NCBI GenBank assembly: GCA_014529385.2
Contig: CM043952.1
Location: 151,803,057 to 151,867,056 of the forward strand
Direction: 5' to 3'
DNA length: 64,000 nucleotides
Source of the DNA: Adiantum capillus-veneris
Lineage: Eukaryota > Streptophyta > Polypodiopsida > Polypodiales > Pteridaceae
Position numbers and translations under genes: made by a program. Of the stretch, positions 51,951 to 62,395 are shown one piece after another. How positions within the stretch are numbered: the first letter of the stretch is position 1; each line of letters begins with the position of its first letter. The notes beneath the pieces are model-generated. The model did no database searches and was not told the origin of the DNA. It was given only the letters and a program-made list of their open reading frames with translations.

Positions 51951-54282
51951 GTCTCCTTATCTCGAATCCTTTCAACCTTGTCCTGCATATTAGCAATGAG
52001 AGATGGAGAATGAGCAATGTCTTCTCCATGAATGACAATAGGAGAATCACTTTTGGCATTGAGAGTTAAAGTCCTAGTCTCCCAATCAACGAGAGGGTTT
52101 ATTTCACGAAACCATTTCATACCTAAAATCAGCACATCCTGAAGAGGAGAAACAACAAATCTTCTAGTGAAGGCAGTCTGTTGAATTGCAAACAACACAT
52201 CAAGGCACTCCTTCGTGATGAGAGCGTCCATACCAGGACGAAAGCCAGAGACCTCGATAGGAGACCTCGGACTAACTTCAAGGCGGGCTCTCTCAACAAG
52301 AGAGGGGCTGATCACATCATGCATACTACCTGGGTCAAACAATATGACAAAATGGTGCCTTGACGTACGACCATAACTTTTAATGAGAGAATCATCAATA
52401 GGAGGGTCCTGAGAAACTGTGGGCACAATCGTGTTATCATTCATTGCATTGATAGATGTAGTGGGTGCTGTGGGTTCTTTAGATTCATTCGATTCAAGCT
52501 TAGGACATGTTCTTTTTATGTGACCCTTAATGTGACAATGAAAACAACGACCTTCCTTAGAATACGTGTTTTGTTCTTCCGAAGTGATGTAACCTCCTAC
52601 AATTCCTTGTGCTACCTTTTCATCTGGAGTAAGCTTAGGTTTAGCAATAGTGTTAGCCTTACCCTTAGATTCATTGGAAGAATTCTTTGATGAGATACTG
52701 TTGGTAGAGTGGTTAGAAGAGTTATCATTCTTACCATTCTTATCGTTCTTACCGTTCTGAGGAGTCTGCGAGGTACTTGTGAAAGTCTTGTTCTCCTTAG
52801 GCTTTCCCTTGTTGTGCTTCATCTCTTGTGCGAGAGCAATCGCTACCGCCTTGTTGAGATCGATTGGATCGAATACCTCGACATCGTACTTGATATACTC
52901 GTCCAATCCAAAGAGAAAAGCCTCTTTGCGTTCATCATCCGACATGCGTAATTGGGTACCTAGCTGCAAAACACGATTAGAAAAAGACATAACCTGCATA
53001 CCATTTTGCCAATCGTCTTTCAACCGTGCGAGGTATTGAGGTGGCATAAACCGCGCCTTTAGCTTGTCTTGGAAATCAGCCCAACTAAGAGAGAGGGGCG
53101 TGAAATCGTTGGCTGCCTCTAGGTGCGCGGCTAGCTGTGCCTCTTGCCATGTGTGGTACCAATTAATGGCATCACCGGCAAGGTACATAGCTGCCGTCAA
53201 AACTTTTGCTGTTGCTTGTCTTCTTAGTTGTCGCAAAATAAGCATTAAATTGATGCAACCAAGAATGAATCACTGTAGCATCCATTTTACCGTCATACTT
53301 ACTGAAAATCAACTTTTCTGTAACTGGATGGTTGGAATCCACGTCGTGGCTTGCGCCACTTGACGAACTTTCACGATCTTTGAGTGGTTCGGTCTTCGAG
53401 GCTAGGACTTGGGCAATAAATTCTTGATTGCAAAGCTCCCTTTGAGCTTCACGCTCGGCCTCCATAGCCAATATGTGCATAGCACGATCGGCCTCCAATG
53501 TTGCGTTTCTTGCTGCGGCTTCTTCCTTCCTTAGTTCTTTTCTTTCTTTTCTTGCGTCGCGCTCGCGTTCCAAAGCAAGGCGCTCGTCGTCCTGTCGATC
53601 CATCATGGCAATCATTTGCTTCATCATTGCCTCCATAGGGTCTGGCGTAGATGGCGAAGGGGGAGGGTTGGAAAAACCTCCTGGTGGGGAGAATCCTTCG
53701 TCGCCTCTCTCATGCTCATCACCTGAAGGCAAAGTATCCATGCCGCTTCGGGTGACGACCATGCACTATGATCTTGTGGTCTTAAGCTCGCGAGGAACTT
53801 GGTTCTTGAGGGTCTTGAGGTTCTTGAGGTCCTTGATTCGTGAGAATCTTGGGTTCTTGAGGTTCTTGAGTCTTGAGGGTCTTGAGGTTCTTGAGGTCCT
53901 TGATTCGTGAGAATCTTGGGTTCTTGAGGTTCTTGAGGTTTTCTTTCGCTTGCAAATCGCGTTGAGAAGGATCTTCTCTTCACCCGAGTTCTACCCTTTT
54001 CTGCGGGCGCACCCCTTGGCGGCCTTGCGCTCACACCAAGGTTGCTTTTTCCCACCTCACGTCGATTGGCCGGCCGCTAAGTGCACGGTCCGCTCTCAAT
54101 GAGTGAAAAGAGATACAAGGGGAGGCTGGACAAGCCCTTCTTCCTGTCACTCTTCAACAAAACACGATTAGGAATCGCCACGCCCAAGTAAACTTGGGTT
54201 CGTGCGACCTCAACAAGCAAAAAAAAAATCTTGTGGTTCTTTCCTTGAGTAATGCAGAACACTTTCAAAGCTCTGATACCAA

Positions 54283-55405
54283 TGTTAGGTGCAACGGAAA
54301 GAATGTTGTATTTTCTCAAGATTAGTGATCTTTATTGCTCAAGGTTCCTTTTAGTTCTTAGGGAAAGAGAGCTTTCCGTCTTATGGAGAGTGCTATGATC
54401 ACGAACAAAGTGAGTGGATATTGTGCGTGCAAGTGCATGAGACTGAGAGAAGGAGAGAGAAGAGATACGACACCCGAGAGGTTTGTAAAACCCTCCTCCG
54501 AAGGCCCCACTCTCGTCGGCGAGAGTGGTCTACTTTGATTGCACAAAGGTGTACAATGCGTATGCAATGGACTATGCAACTTGGTCTATGCCGATGGCGA
54601 CGACGACGACGACGATGATGACGACGACGACGAAATCTGAGATCTTCTAATCGCTGAATTTCGGGACTGTTTCGGTGGCTGAAAATGACTTTTGGCTGCG
54701 TTTTCTTGGCTGAAAAATGAGGTTTCTTAGGGCTGAAAACTGATGGTCTTTACGGGCTGAATCTGCTACACTTTAGGTGAATAATGCCGGTCTTAATTTG
54801 CTGCTGAAATCCAAAAACGCCAGGGGCTGAAATTGGTCCTTCTGTCGCTGGGGTTCTGCAAATGCAAAAACGCTAGGCTGATCTGTTGTGTCGTGGTGAC
54901 GCAAGGGCTGATCTGCTGTGCACAAATCGCCAAGGCTGATCTGATGCAAAAACGCTAGGTCTTCTGTGGAGAAAACACCAGAGTAGTCGCGGAGGTTGGT
55001 CTTGCTGAGAAGTTGCCTGTTGAGCAAGGTGCTCCCGCTGCCTCTTCTGCGAGAAAGTGTGAACTTTGGTTTGCTTATATATTAACTTAGCAAAATTACC
55101 CTACCTACTTTTGTAGGAAAGTCACTTAAAAATAATAAGTGGAAATAACCAAAAATAGGAAAATAGACTAAATGCACTAGAAAATTCCCCTAACTGATGC
55201 TAATGGATTCTGATGGGAATTTCGATGATCATGTTGTGTGCAACCGGAGGATATGCATCTATGCTAAGTGACTGGGCATGCACGGTCTACGAATCGACTC
55301 ACAAAAGTGCCAGATCACTGCTAATCTAACTTGTCTGGACTGACTGAACCCTGCTGTGGTGTAGCTTGTCCACGGACACATAGGGTTGGGATGTGTCACG
55401 TGACA
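54283..55405 (-). repeat. Element E 5' LTR
   Basis: 1123 bp. It is about 15 bp longer than its partner, mainly through a longer GAC repeat at about 54596-54640. The target duplication CATCA follows at 55406. Confidence 0.92.
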
Positions 55406-56777
55406 CATCATTTCTCAGTACTCCACCCGGGAGTAAAATCACCAATCATTGAAGCCAGTATTACAACCAAAGTCAGACAATTCAAATCGGCACCAAGACA
55501 CGTTTAAAACAGATACCATCCATTTCAAACAATATTTTCTCAAACAAAGTTCAAAGTACCTAACTATAGAACAACTAGAGAGTTCATTCAGGGTTTTGTT
55601 CGAACAACTGAACTTTGAGGACGACTTGCTTGCCCTTCTGCATCATGGTGATGGTTCGGTTCCAAACTTGGAAGCATCATTCTTGTCATGCCAAGGCATG
55701 CCCAAGAGAACGTCGCAATTGCCCAGCTTCAGAATGTGGAAATCGGCTTTTCCTTGATATCCTTGGATAGTCATTGGAAGAGCACCAATGAGAGGTATCA
55801 CTTTCTGGGTTTGACCGGTGGCTAACTCGGCTTCGATTTCATCTCCTTGTGCATCCTAATCAAAGTCCATTTGCTTCAGGAATTCGGGATGGATGAAGTT
55901 TTTGATAGCTCCTTGGTCAAAGAAAATTAGGGCTTTGCCATATGCTCGACACAATTCATTTGTACTTTCAAGGCGTATGCCATAGGTGTTAGGTACTAAT
56001 CCAATGGCCGGTTTAGCTCGTTTGATTGGAGATGGTCCTTGGTTTGTGTTGACCGTCGACACGGGCGTCGGCTCCGCTGGTCTGTCACTGCGTTGTGGAC
56101 AACCAAAATAGTTAATGTAGTGTTTGAAAGCATTCAAAACATCAGCCCTCTTGTAATAAGGTGTCTCGTTGTCGAGGTGTCAAATGAGGACTTTGAGGTT
56201 GGGTTTCACGAGACTCTCGAAAAGTTGTTCGTTGTTGCCAAAAGTTCTGGTTAGTGGCCGAAGGTTCTTCTGTGGTAAACTCCAGTTTTTCTTTCATCAG
56301 TTTGTAGACCGCGGCATGGTCCATAAGCTCTTGCATGGTTGAGACTTGCTTTGAGAGTTAATACTCTTGTAATGGTGATAATGGTGTATCGCTCGTGCTG
56401 GGCCTTTAAGGGGACGAACCTAAAGAAGGATACCGGAAGGTATACGTCGAGAAACCTTTGGTTATAGTCGTCCATGGTTTTGTGGCAAGCATTCTGAAAT
56501 TGCCTTATTCTGCCAAGATCCGGACTTCAAACAAAGAAGTCATTTAACTGCGTGCAAATACTGTCTTGAAAGCTTGCCAAGTTCTTGGAGCATGCGGTTG
56601 TGTCGCGATTGAACTCCACCACTGCATAGCATTATCTTTAAGAAATCTTGCTGCTCGAGAAATCTTGGATTCTTCTGTATAGTTTCTCAAAGCATAGATG
56701 TTGTCAATTGTTGTAGGAACTGCAATGCTTTCTTTGATCTTTTACCCCGAAAAAAGGGAAAAATTTGATTGTTGTGC

Positions 56778-57290
56778 CTCCATTCTTGAAATCTTTTGAT
56801 TGGTTAGGCGGGTATCTCCGGTATGGATAATAAGGGTATCCATATGGACTTCAACCATTGTAGCCTTGTGGCTGTGTGGTGGGGGAGGTGGAGGCAACGA
56901 CGGTTGCACTGGATCAGGGTCAGATGACTGCACCATATTCTTGAAGACTCCCCTGATCGGAACAGACGGTTGGGAAGGTTGTTGGTTAGAAGCTCTCATA
57001 CTTTCTAGTGCCGAAGGAGGAGGTACCACCTGGGGCTTGTGTCGCCATCCTTGAAATCTTTCGGCTAATAAGGGTATCCATATGGGCTCCAACCATTATA
57101 GCGTGGTGGCGGTGTGGTGGGGGCAACGACGGTGGCAAAGGCGGCTGCACTAGATCAGGGTCAGATGGTTGCACCATATTCCTGAAGACTCCCCCGATCA
57201 AAACAGACGGCTGGGAAGGTTGTCGGTTGGAAGCTCTCGTACATTCTGGTGCCGAAGGAGGAGGTACCACTTGGGACATCAGAGGGGGTA
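56778..57290 (-). repeat. Tandem duplication in element D gag region, ~265-bp unit
   Basis: Two copies, about 56778-57035 and 57046-57290, share 'aataagggtatccatatgg', 'ctagatcagggtcagatg'-like and 'gccgaaggaggaggtacca' strings. They encode Pro/Ser-rich gag-like sequence on the minus strand. The copies have diverged, so this is an old internal duplication. Confidence 0.8.
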
Positions 57291-57648
57291 ACATGTAATT
57301 TAGAAATTTTTAAAAACTTTGCAGCATCAGAAGATTCTACTGAGGATGCTGCGAAAGAATGTCACGAAGCTCGTCGAGAAGAAACTGCAAATATTTTGTT
57401 GAATCCATGGAGGCCATGTCTTGGGTTCTTTATGGCTTATGTCCTGTAAGACAGAGCGGTGAAGACGGGAGCGCGCTCGATGCATGATGAAGTAAGGGTG
57501 GGAGTCGCTAATAAGTCCGTGGTCGGGACTCGAAGATACTTTTCAAATAAAATTCTAGTAGACTTTGGAAGTGCCGGTTTGCTCTGTCTCCTCTTTGGTA
57601 GGATTGGTATGCTTTCAAAAAAGCACACGCCCGAAGCTTTGACACCAC

Positions 57649-58316
57649 TGTCACGACACAGGCACCACGTGCCAATAGAGCAAAACAGACTGAGTAGACT
57701 TTTAGCACTTCAATAACATCCAAACGGAAAGAGAGAGAGAGAGCACATGCGACAGGGAGTGGTGGAATTCCACCCGAGAGAGTACTGGCCCCACACCTTG
57801 GTGCCCCTTTCGGTATTTCTTTATATTATTTGAACTCAGTACAATGTCGGTACTTGCGCTCCGCACCTTCACCTAGAAGAGTGCCAGAGATTGAGCCCTT
57901 TGCACATATTTAAAGGCTCTTGGCCTCAAAAGGAGTAAACTCAAAAGCATCTGGTTCCAAAGCATTGCACCCAAAAAGCTGCCAGTGCGTTTTACGAAAA
58001 TTCATACAAGCTGCTACGTCATCACACTCAGCGCAAATTGCAGAATGCTGTATTGTTTGCCATGTCAGCAGTCCAACACAGATTACGAAATGTGTACGGA
58101 TGCCAGGTCATCAACTTTGACGCAAGAAATTGTGTGCGTGCTAGTCTTGCTTTATTTTGAGTCACTTGGGTCCCATCGTACGGGGTCCCATAAGTTGGTG
58201 GGAAATCTTTTGCTGCTTCTTCTATTGCTGTTGCTCCTCAGGGTTTTGGCTTCTCGATTGGGATCTGAAGGTTGGCTCCGTTCTTCAGTGACTTGACACG
58301 TCAACAATTTGTGACA
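57649..58316 (-). repeat. Element D 5' LTR
   Basis: 668 bp. It carries the shared block in reverse orientation at about 57803-57822. The target duplication CTTGA follows at 58317. Confidence 0.9.
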
Positions 58317-58321
58317 CTTGA

Positions 58322-58882
58322 CACTTGAGAGATTGAGGCTTGAGGGAGATTGGATTATATAGGAGAGGATGGGAAAGTTACCTCCCTTCCCCCCAAAAAA
58401 ACATTCAAACAACATTACCCAAATTTTCCTTTAGAAAAAAAGGAACCAGATTTTTCAAAACTGCCATTCCAGATTCGCGTTCCACATTCTGCTTGTCGTT
58501 TCGCCCGTTTCGATGTTCGTTCTGCATGCCGTTCCGCTTTTGCCCGGGGACGGAATGGCGTTCTGTTCCTGTCTCTGTTTCGAGGAAATTCTACGCTTTG
58601 GAATGCGTTTAGGCAACGGGAGGGCCCCCTTCCATCCGTTCCTTGATACACTGACTCTGCACATGGGAGTGCAGAGGACAGAGTACTGGCTTGTATTGTG
58701 TTGTAGCAATATAAAGAAATACCGAAAGGGGCGCTAGGGTTTGGGGTGAATGCTCTCTCGGGGTGGAACTCCGCCACTCCCAGTCTGAGTGTCGTGCACT
58801 TTCTCTTAGTTCAATTGTTGTTAAGTGTTTAAAGTTGTCTTGTCTGTTCTTTTTTGTTGGCACGTGGTGCCCTCCCGTTACA
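58322..58882 (+). repeat. LTR fragment H
   Basis: Carries the shared block at 58713-58732 with 'gaatgctctctcggggtggaac', then a U5-like end 'ggcacgtggtgcc' and CGTTACA, resembling LTR C and LTR D ends. There is no primer-binding site after it and the 5' edge is unclear. Element D may have inserted into this LTR. Confidence 0.6.
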
Positions 58883-59069
58883 TCCACTCCACTCCTCATA
58901 GATTGCCTAGATTGAGTAAAGTCACTAATTTTTCGTTGAGATTTTAGGGATATTGACGGATTGACAGTATTTTGCGGAATGAGTTTATGAACACTTTTGC
59001 ACTTAACTGGAAATTTTCTTATTTGAATTGAAGACATGCGCTTTTTCATGTGTGTATTGTCAGAGACCA
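58883..59069. other. Short unassigned interval
   Basis: No gene or repeat recognised between LTR fragment H and the tandem array. Confidence 0.4.
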
Positions 59070-60246
59070 CCCACTATTGGGCACTGACGACGTTAGTGGG
59101 GATGTCGTGGTATTATTCAATACTATGCATGATGGAGTTGATGGTTATATTGTCTTGTGGGTAACTACCATGGATCTATACCTTGCACTTTCCTTCAAGG
59201 GTGAATCTGGGCTTATCTTGGATTCATCTAGGTATATTTTTTAGTCGTATAGCGGACATGCAGACTTCACATTGTGAAGTTTTTGTCCGAGTTACGACCA
59301 ATTGATATTGTGCTAATTCTTTCAATCTTTTGTGGTGCGTATGCCCTATCAACTACCTCATTTTTATGCTAATTTTTTCGATTTCATGCTTCTTTTAGTG
59401 CTAGGCTTCATTATGGCTGAGTCTGCCCCTTATCTTCGGAGTCATGACTGAAACTCAGTACGCTGAACTTTTATGTTGATGTATGCTCATGTGCGTGTGC
59501 GTGTGTCGTGTGTTGTGTTGGGGAGCATATGTTAGTACCTAGTTCTACATCCACTATTGGGCACTGACGACGTTAGTGGAGATGTCGTGGTATTTAGTCA
59601 ATATGGGTCTATACCTTGCACTTTCCTTCAAGGGTGAATCTGAGCTTATCTTGGATTCATCTAGGTATATTTTTTAGTCGTATAGTGGACATGCAGACTT
59701 CACATTGTGAAGTTTTCGTCCGAGTTATGACCAGTTGATATTGTGCTAATTCTTTCTATCTTTTGTGGTGCGTATGCCCGATCAACTACCTCATTTTTGT
59801 GCTAATTTTTTCGATTTCATGCTTCTTTTAGTGCTAGGCTTCATTATGGCTGAGTCTGCCCTTGATCTCCGGAAACTCAGTACGCTGAACTTTGTGTTGA
59901 TGTATGCTCATGTGTGTGTGCGTGTGTTGTGTTGGGGAGCATATGTTAGTACCTAGTTCTACACCCAGTGTTGGGCACTGACGACGTTAGTGGGGATGTC
60001 GTGGTATTTAGTCAATACTATGCATGATGGAGTTGATGGTTATATATTGTCTTGTGGGTGACTACCATGAGTACGCTGAACTTTGTGTTGATGTATGCTC
60101 ATGTGTGTGTGCGTGTGTTGTGTGTTGTGTTGGGGAGCATATGTTAGTACCTAGTTCTACACCCACTATTGACTACCATGGGTCTATACCTTGCACTTTC
60201 CTTCAAGGGTGAATCTGGGCTTATCCTGGATTCATCTAGGTATATT
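59070..60246. repeat. Tandem array of ~480-bp unit, 2.5 to 4 incomplete copies
   Basis: The phrase 'ccactattgggcactgacg' and its variants restart at 59070, 59551, about 59963 and, shortened, 60162. Shared inner phrases include 'gacgacgttagtgg', 'ccttgcactttccttcaagg', 'cattgtgaagtttt' and 'ggggagcatatgttagtacc'. Later units lack internal segments, giving spacings of about 481, 413 and 199 bp. No coding capacity is recognised. Confidence 0.88.
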
Positions 60247-60642
60247 TAAACTTAGTTCATCTAGACATTTGCTAGAGATCGGCGAGATCTGGATGTGATG
60301 ATCAAGTGAATGAAATCTGAATGAGATCCAAATGAGAACCGAATGTGAACTAAATGAGATATTAGTGCATCAAGATGTCTATTTGGACGAGATGACTAGA
60401 TGTTGTTGTGAGTGCATTAAGAATTCCGGAAGGATAAGTTGGTTGCACAATGATCTAGGTGCATCAAGAGTTTTGGACGGAATGAGATGGCTAGATTGAA
60501 CGATTGAAACAGAGTGTTCAGTGTGAACTAAGTGTGTGAGTTTATGAACTGCATGCTATGTGGATGTACTGTCTTGTGGGGATGGTCATGGGCATGGTTT
60601 ACTTGATTGAAATGTGAAAAGAAAGGATATGAATATGGTAGT
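60247..60642. other. Unassigned interval
   Basis: About 400 bp rich in 'gaatgagat/gaactaaatgag' phrases. No gene. It ends at the target duplication GTAGT of the following solo LTR. Confidence 0.4.
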
Positions 60643-62124
60643 TGTCACCAGGGTGTGACTACTATCTATCCTTTTTGTTGATTTCTTTCTTATTATTTAT
60701 TCATTTTCACTTTTTGGAAACACCCCTCGGGAAATCTAACTGCCTTGCATTGCATATTTAGTGTGGAACTGTCCAGAGGGAGTCCAGGCCTGAGGGCAAG
60801 AGAGCACTAAGGTTGGACAAGGACTATGGGTAGCCTAAGTGGGGTCATTGACGAGCCAAAGTGGAATCCTTTGCTATAGAGGCTACATTTCAGTTTTGGG
60901 TGTGGCTGCAGTGTACAAAGGGGGTCAGATGACCTAGAAAGATACAATGGCAGCATCTCCTAAAATTTAGGGAGCTGCTATTTTGGGACCTGAAAATCTG
61001 TTAGCGTCATTACCTCCGGAATGACAAGGGGAACATTTTATTACTCTGCCGAGAAGTCAACTGGGCAACCGGTCGGGAGATTTTTAGGCGGCAACCCTGA
61101 AACAGGAAATGGCCTGTAAATGTGCCACTTTAAATGTGCCAAGTGGCACATTTCTGTGCACTTTCCTCAGGTATGAAGAAGTGGCGCTGATTTTAGAGAG
61201 GAGAGGCTCATTTTGCAGTTTCTGTCTCACAGGTTGAGAGCTATGGAGTGCTTCCTTTCCTTCTTATGTACAGTGCCCTGATGCCTTGCACGCTACGCAT
61301 TGCCCTCTCTCTCCCCTATGGCAGTATGTTATGCCCCTCTAGTGGGCTTTTCAATTGACCAATGTACAGTTGTGTGGTTCATGCGCGATTGCCGAGGCAA
61401 GAGCCTCTTGCACAGGTACTGGATTAGCTAGCGGCTAATCCCCCGCAGGTACAGGTGATTCAGAGAGGTTTCACGTGCGAAATCTCGTCCGATTCAAAGG
61501 GCAAGTAGCCCTACAGGTGCGGGAGCTCGAGGACTTGCTACAGATGCGACCGGCACGCAAAACGGAACCCGAAACAGTGAATTACAGCCTGCTGTGTATT
61601 TTTGTAGGTTTAGGGTTTTGGCCCTAAACGGACCCTAATACCCTGAGGAGGTTCGGGGACGCGAGGGGACCGTTGTACAGGTGATCTGGCGCATTTTCGG
61701 GGCACATAACAGAGAATTCAGCGTGCTGCAGATTCTCGCCAGGTTTTACAAAGTGTCCGTATGCGTCGGGAAAGTCATCCAATGCGTGGGAATACTGATT
61801 GTGAAGGGTCCTAGTACAGTTATGTTGTCGAAATCGGGCCAGAACAATTGAAATTCAGCCAAGGTTGTGCGGGATAGCTTGTAGGGAACCGCAACGTGTA
61901 TTCCCTCTTTTAAAGAATAAAGAAATACCGAAAGGGGCGCCTATTTAGGGGCCAATCTGGTGTCGGTCTTCTCATACAGGTGCAATCTAGCAGCCTGTAT
62001 CCCTTTCCCCTTTGTTGTGTCTTGAAAGTACAGGTAAAGTGGGTGACAAATTAAATGGGTGAAAGCAAATAAGGTTGAAGTCTAAGGTCTACCGCCAATT
62101 TTTTGAAAGTACGGGCCGGTTACA
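60643..62124 (+). mobile_element. Solo LTR of the element A family
   Basis: 1482 bp, TGTCACCA at the start and GGTTACA at the end, flanked by GTAGT on both sides (60638-60642 and 62125-62129). It matches the A LTRs along its length but in the opposite orientation and with more differences. It contains the shared block at about 61920-61939. The intact target duplication with no internal region indicates LTR-LTR recombination after insertion. Confidence 0.95.
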
Positions 62125-62395
62125 GTAGTAACAAGATTTAGTAGATCAAGATCTCCGTGAAAAGATAAGCGTAGTATCGATATTATTGCTAAATGGTTAC
62201 AATGATCATGAGTTGTATCTAAGATTCTCGAAAGAAATATGATTGATCAGTGACTGATGTCTATGTAGAAGTGCTGGATTGGTGGAGTCTGGTGCATGGG
62301 TGCATAGAGTTGGTGGCTACTGAAGAAAGTTTCTTTTCTTTGGCTGTTTTGTAGGGGTAATCGAGGGCGATTACAATTCTTTCAAGAGGGGGGAA
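62125..62395 (+). mobile_element. 3' internal remnant of a B-like gypsy element
   Basis: It has no recognisable domain. It ends with hairpin GTAATCG-AGGG-CGATTAC (62357-62374) and a polypurine tract AAGAGGGGGGAA directly before an LTR start, as in elements A and F. It is the 3' end of a + strand element whose body lies to the left or has been lost. Confidence 0.7.

Larger units (their letters stand above)
43321..55405 (-). mobile_element. Gypsy-type element E, gag-protease only, host of F
   Basis: LTRs 43321-44428 (1108 bp) and 54283-55405 (1123 bp), differing by roughly 2-3% by eye, are flanked by the duplication CATCA. Minus strand. Primer-binding site TGGTATCAGAGCTTTG. The leader holds a 70-bp tandem duplication (about 53.81-53.94 kb). 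Gag at about 53.76-52.5 kb has a capsid-like region and a CCHC knuckle (CFHCHIKGHIKRTC). Protease remains follow (ILFDPGSMHDVIS). Downstream of element F comes a very acidic Asp/Glu/His-rich segment (about 45.5 kb) and a second short coding-like segment (about 44.35-44.88 kb). No RT, RNase H or integrase is recognised. The native length without F is about 5.6 kb. It looks fairly well preserved, with about one or two breaks. Confidence 0.9.
39904..58316 (-). mobile_element. Gypsy-like element D, gag-protease only, host of E and G
   Basis: LTRs 39904-40586 (683 bp) and 57649-58316 (668 bp), TG...CA in the + reading, are flanked by the 5-bp duplication CTTGA (39899-39903 and 58317-58321). Minus strand. 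Primer-binding site TGGTGTCAAAGCTTC follows the 5' LTR. Gag-like remains lie at about 57.3-56.2 kb and protease remains (IFFDQGAIKNFIHP) at about 55.9-56.1 kb. A hairpin and purine tract lie next to 40586. Without the inserted G and E the element is about 4.1 kb, and no RT, RNase H or integrase is recognised. LTR identity is clearly lower than in A, E or F (roughly 85-90% by eye), so it is older. It is broken in many places. Confidence 0.88.

Noticed and set aside
53473-53910. Plus-strand frame of 145 codons opposite the E gag start
   Set aside because: Antisense to a gag segment with a biased repeat composition.
59070-60246. CRISPR-like or rDNA spacer interpretation of the tandem array
   Set aside because: Units are long and directly adjacent without spacers, and no rRNA sequence is nearby.
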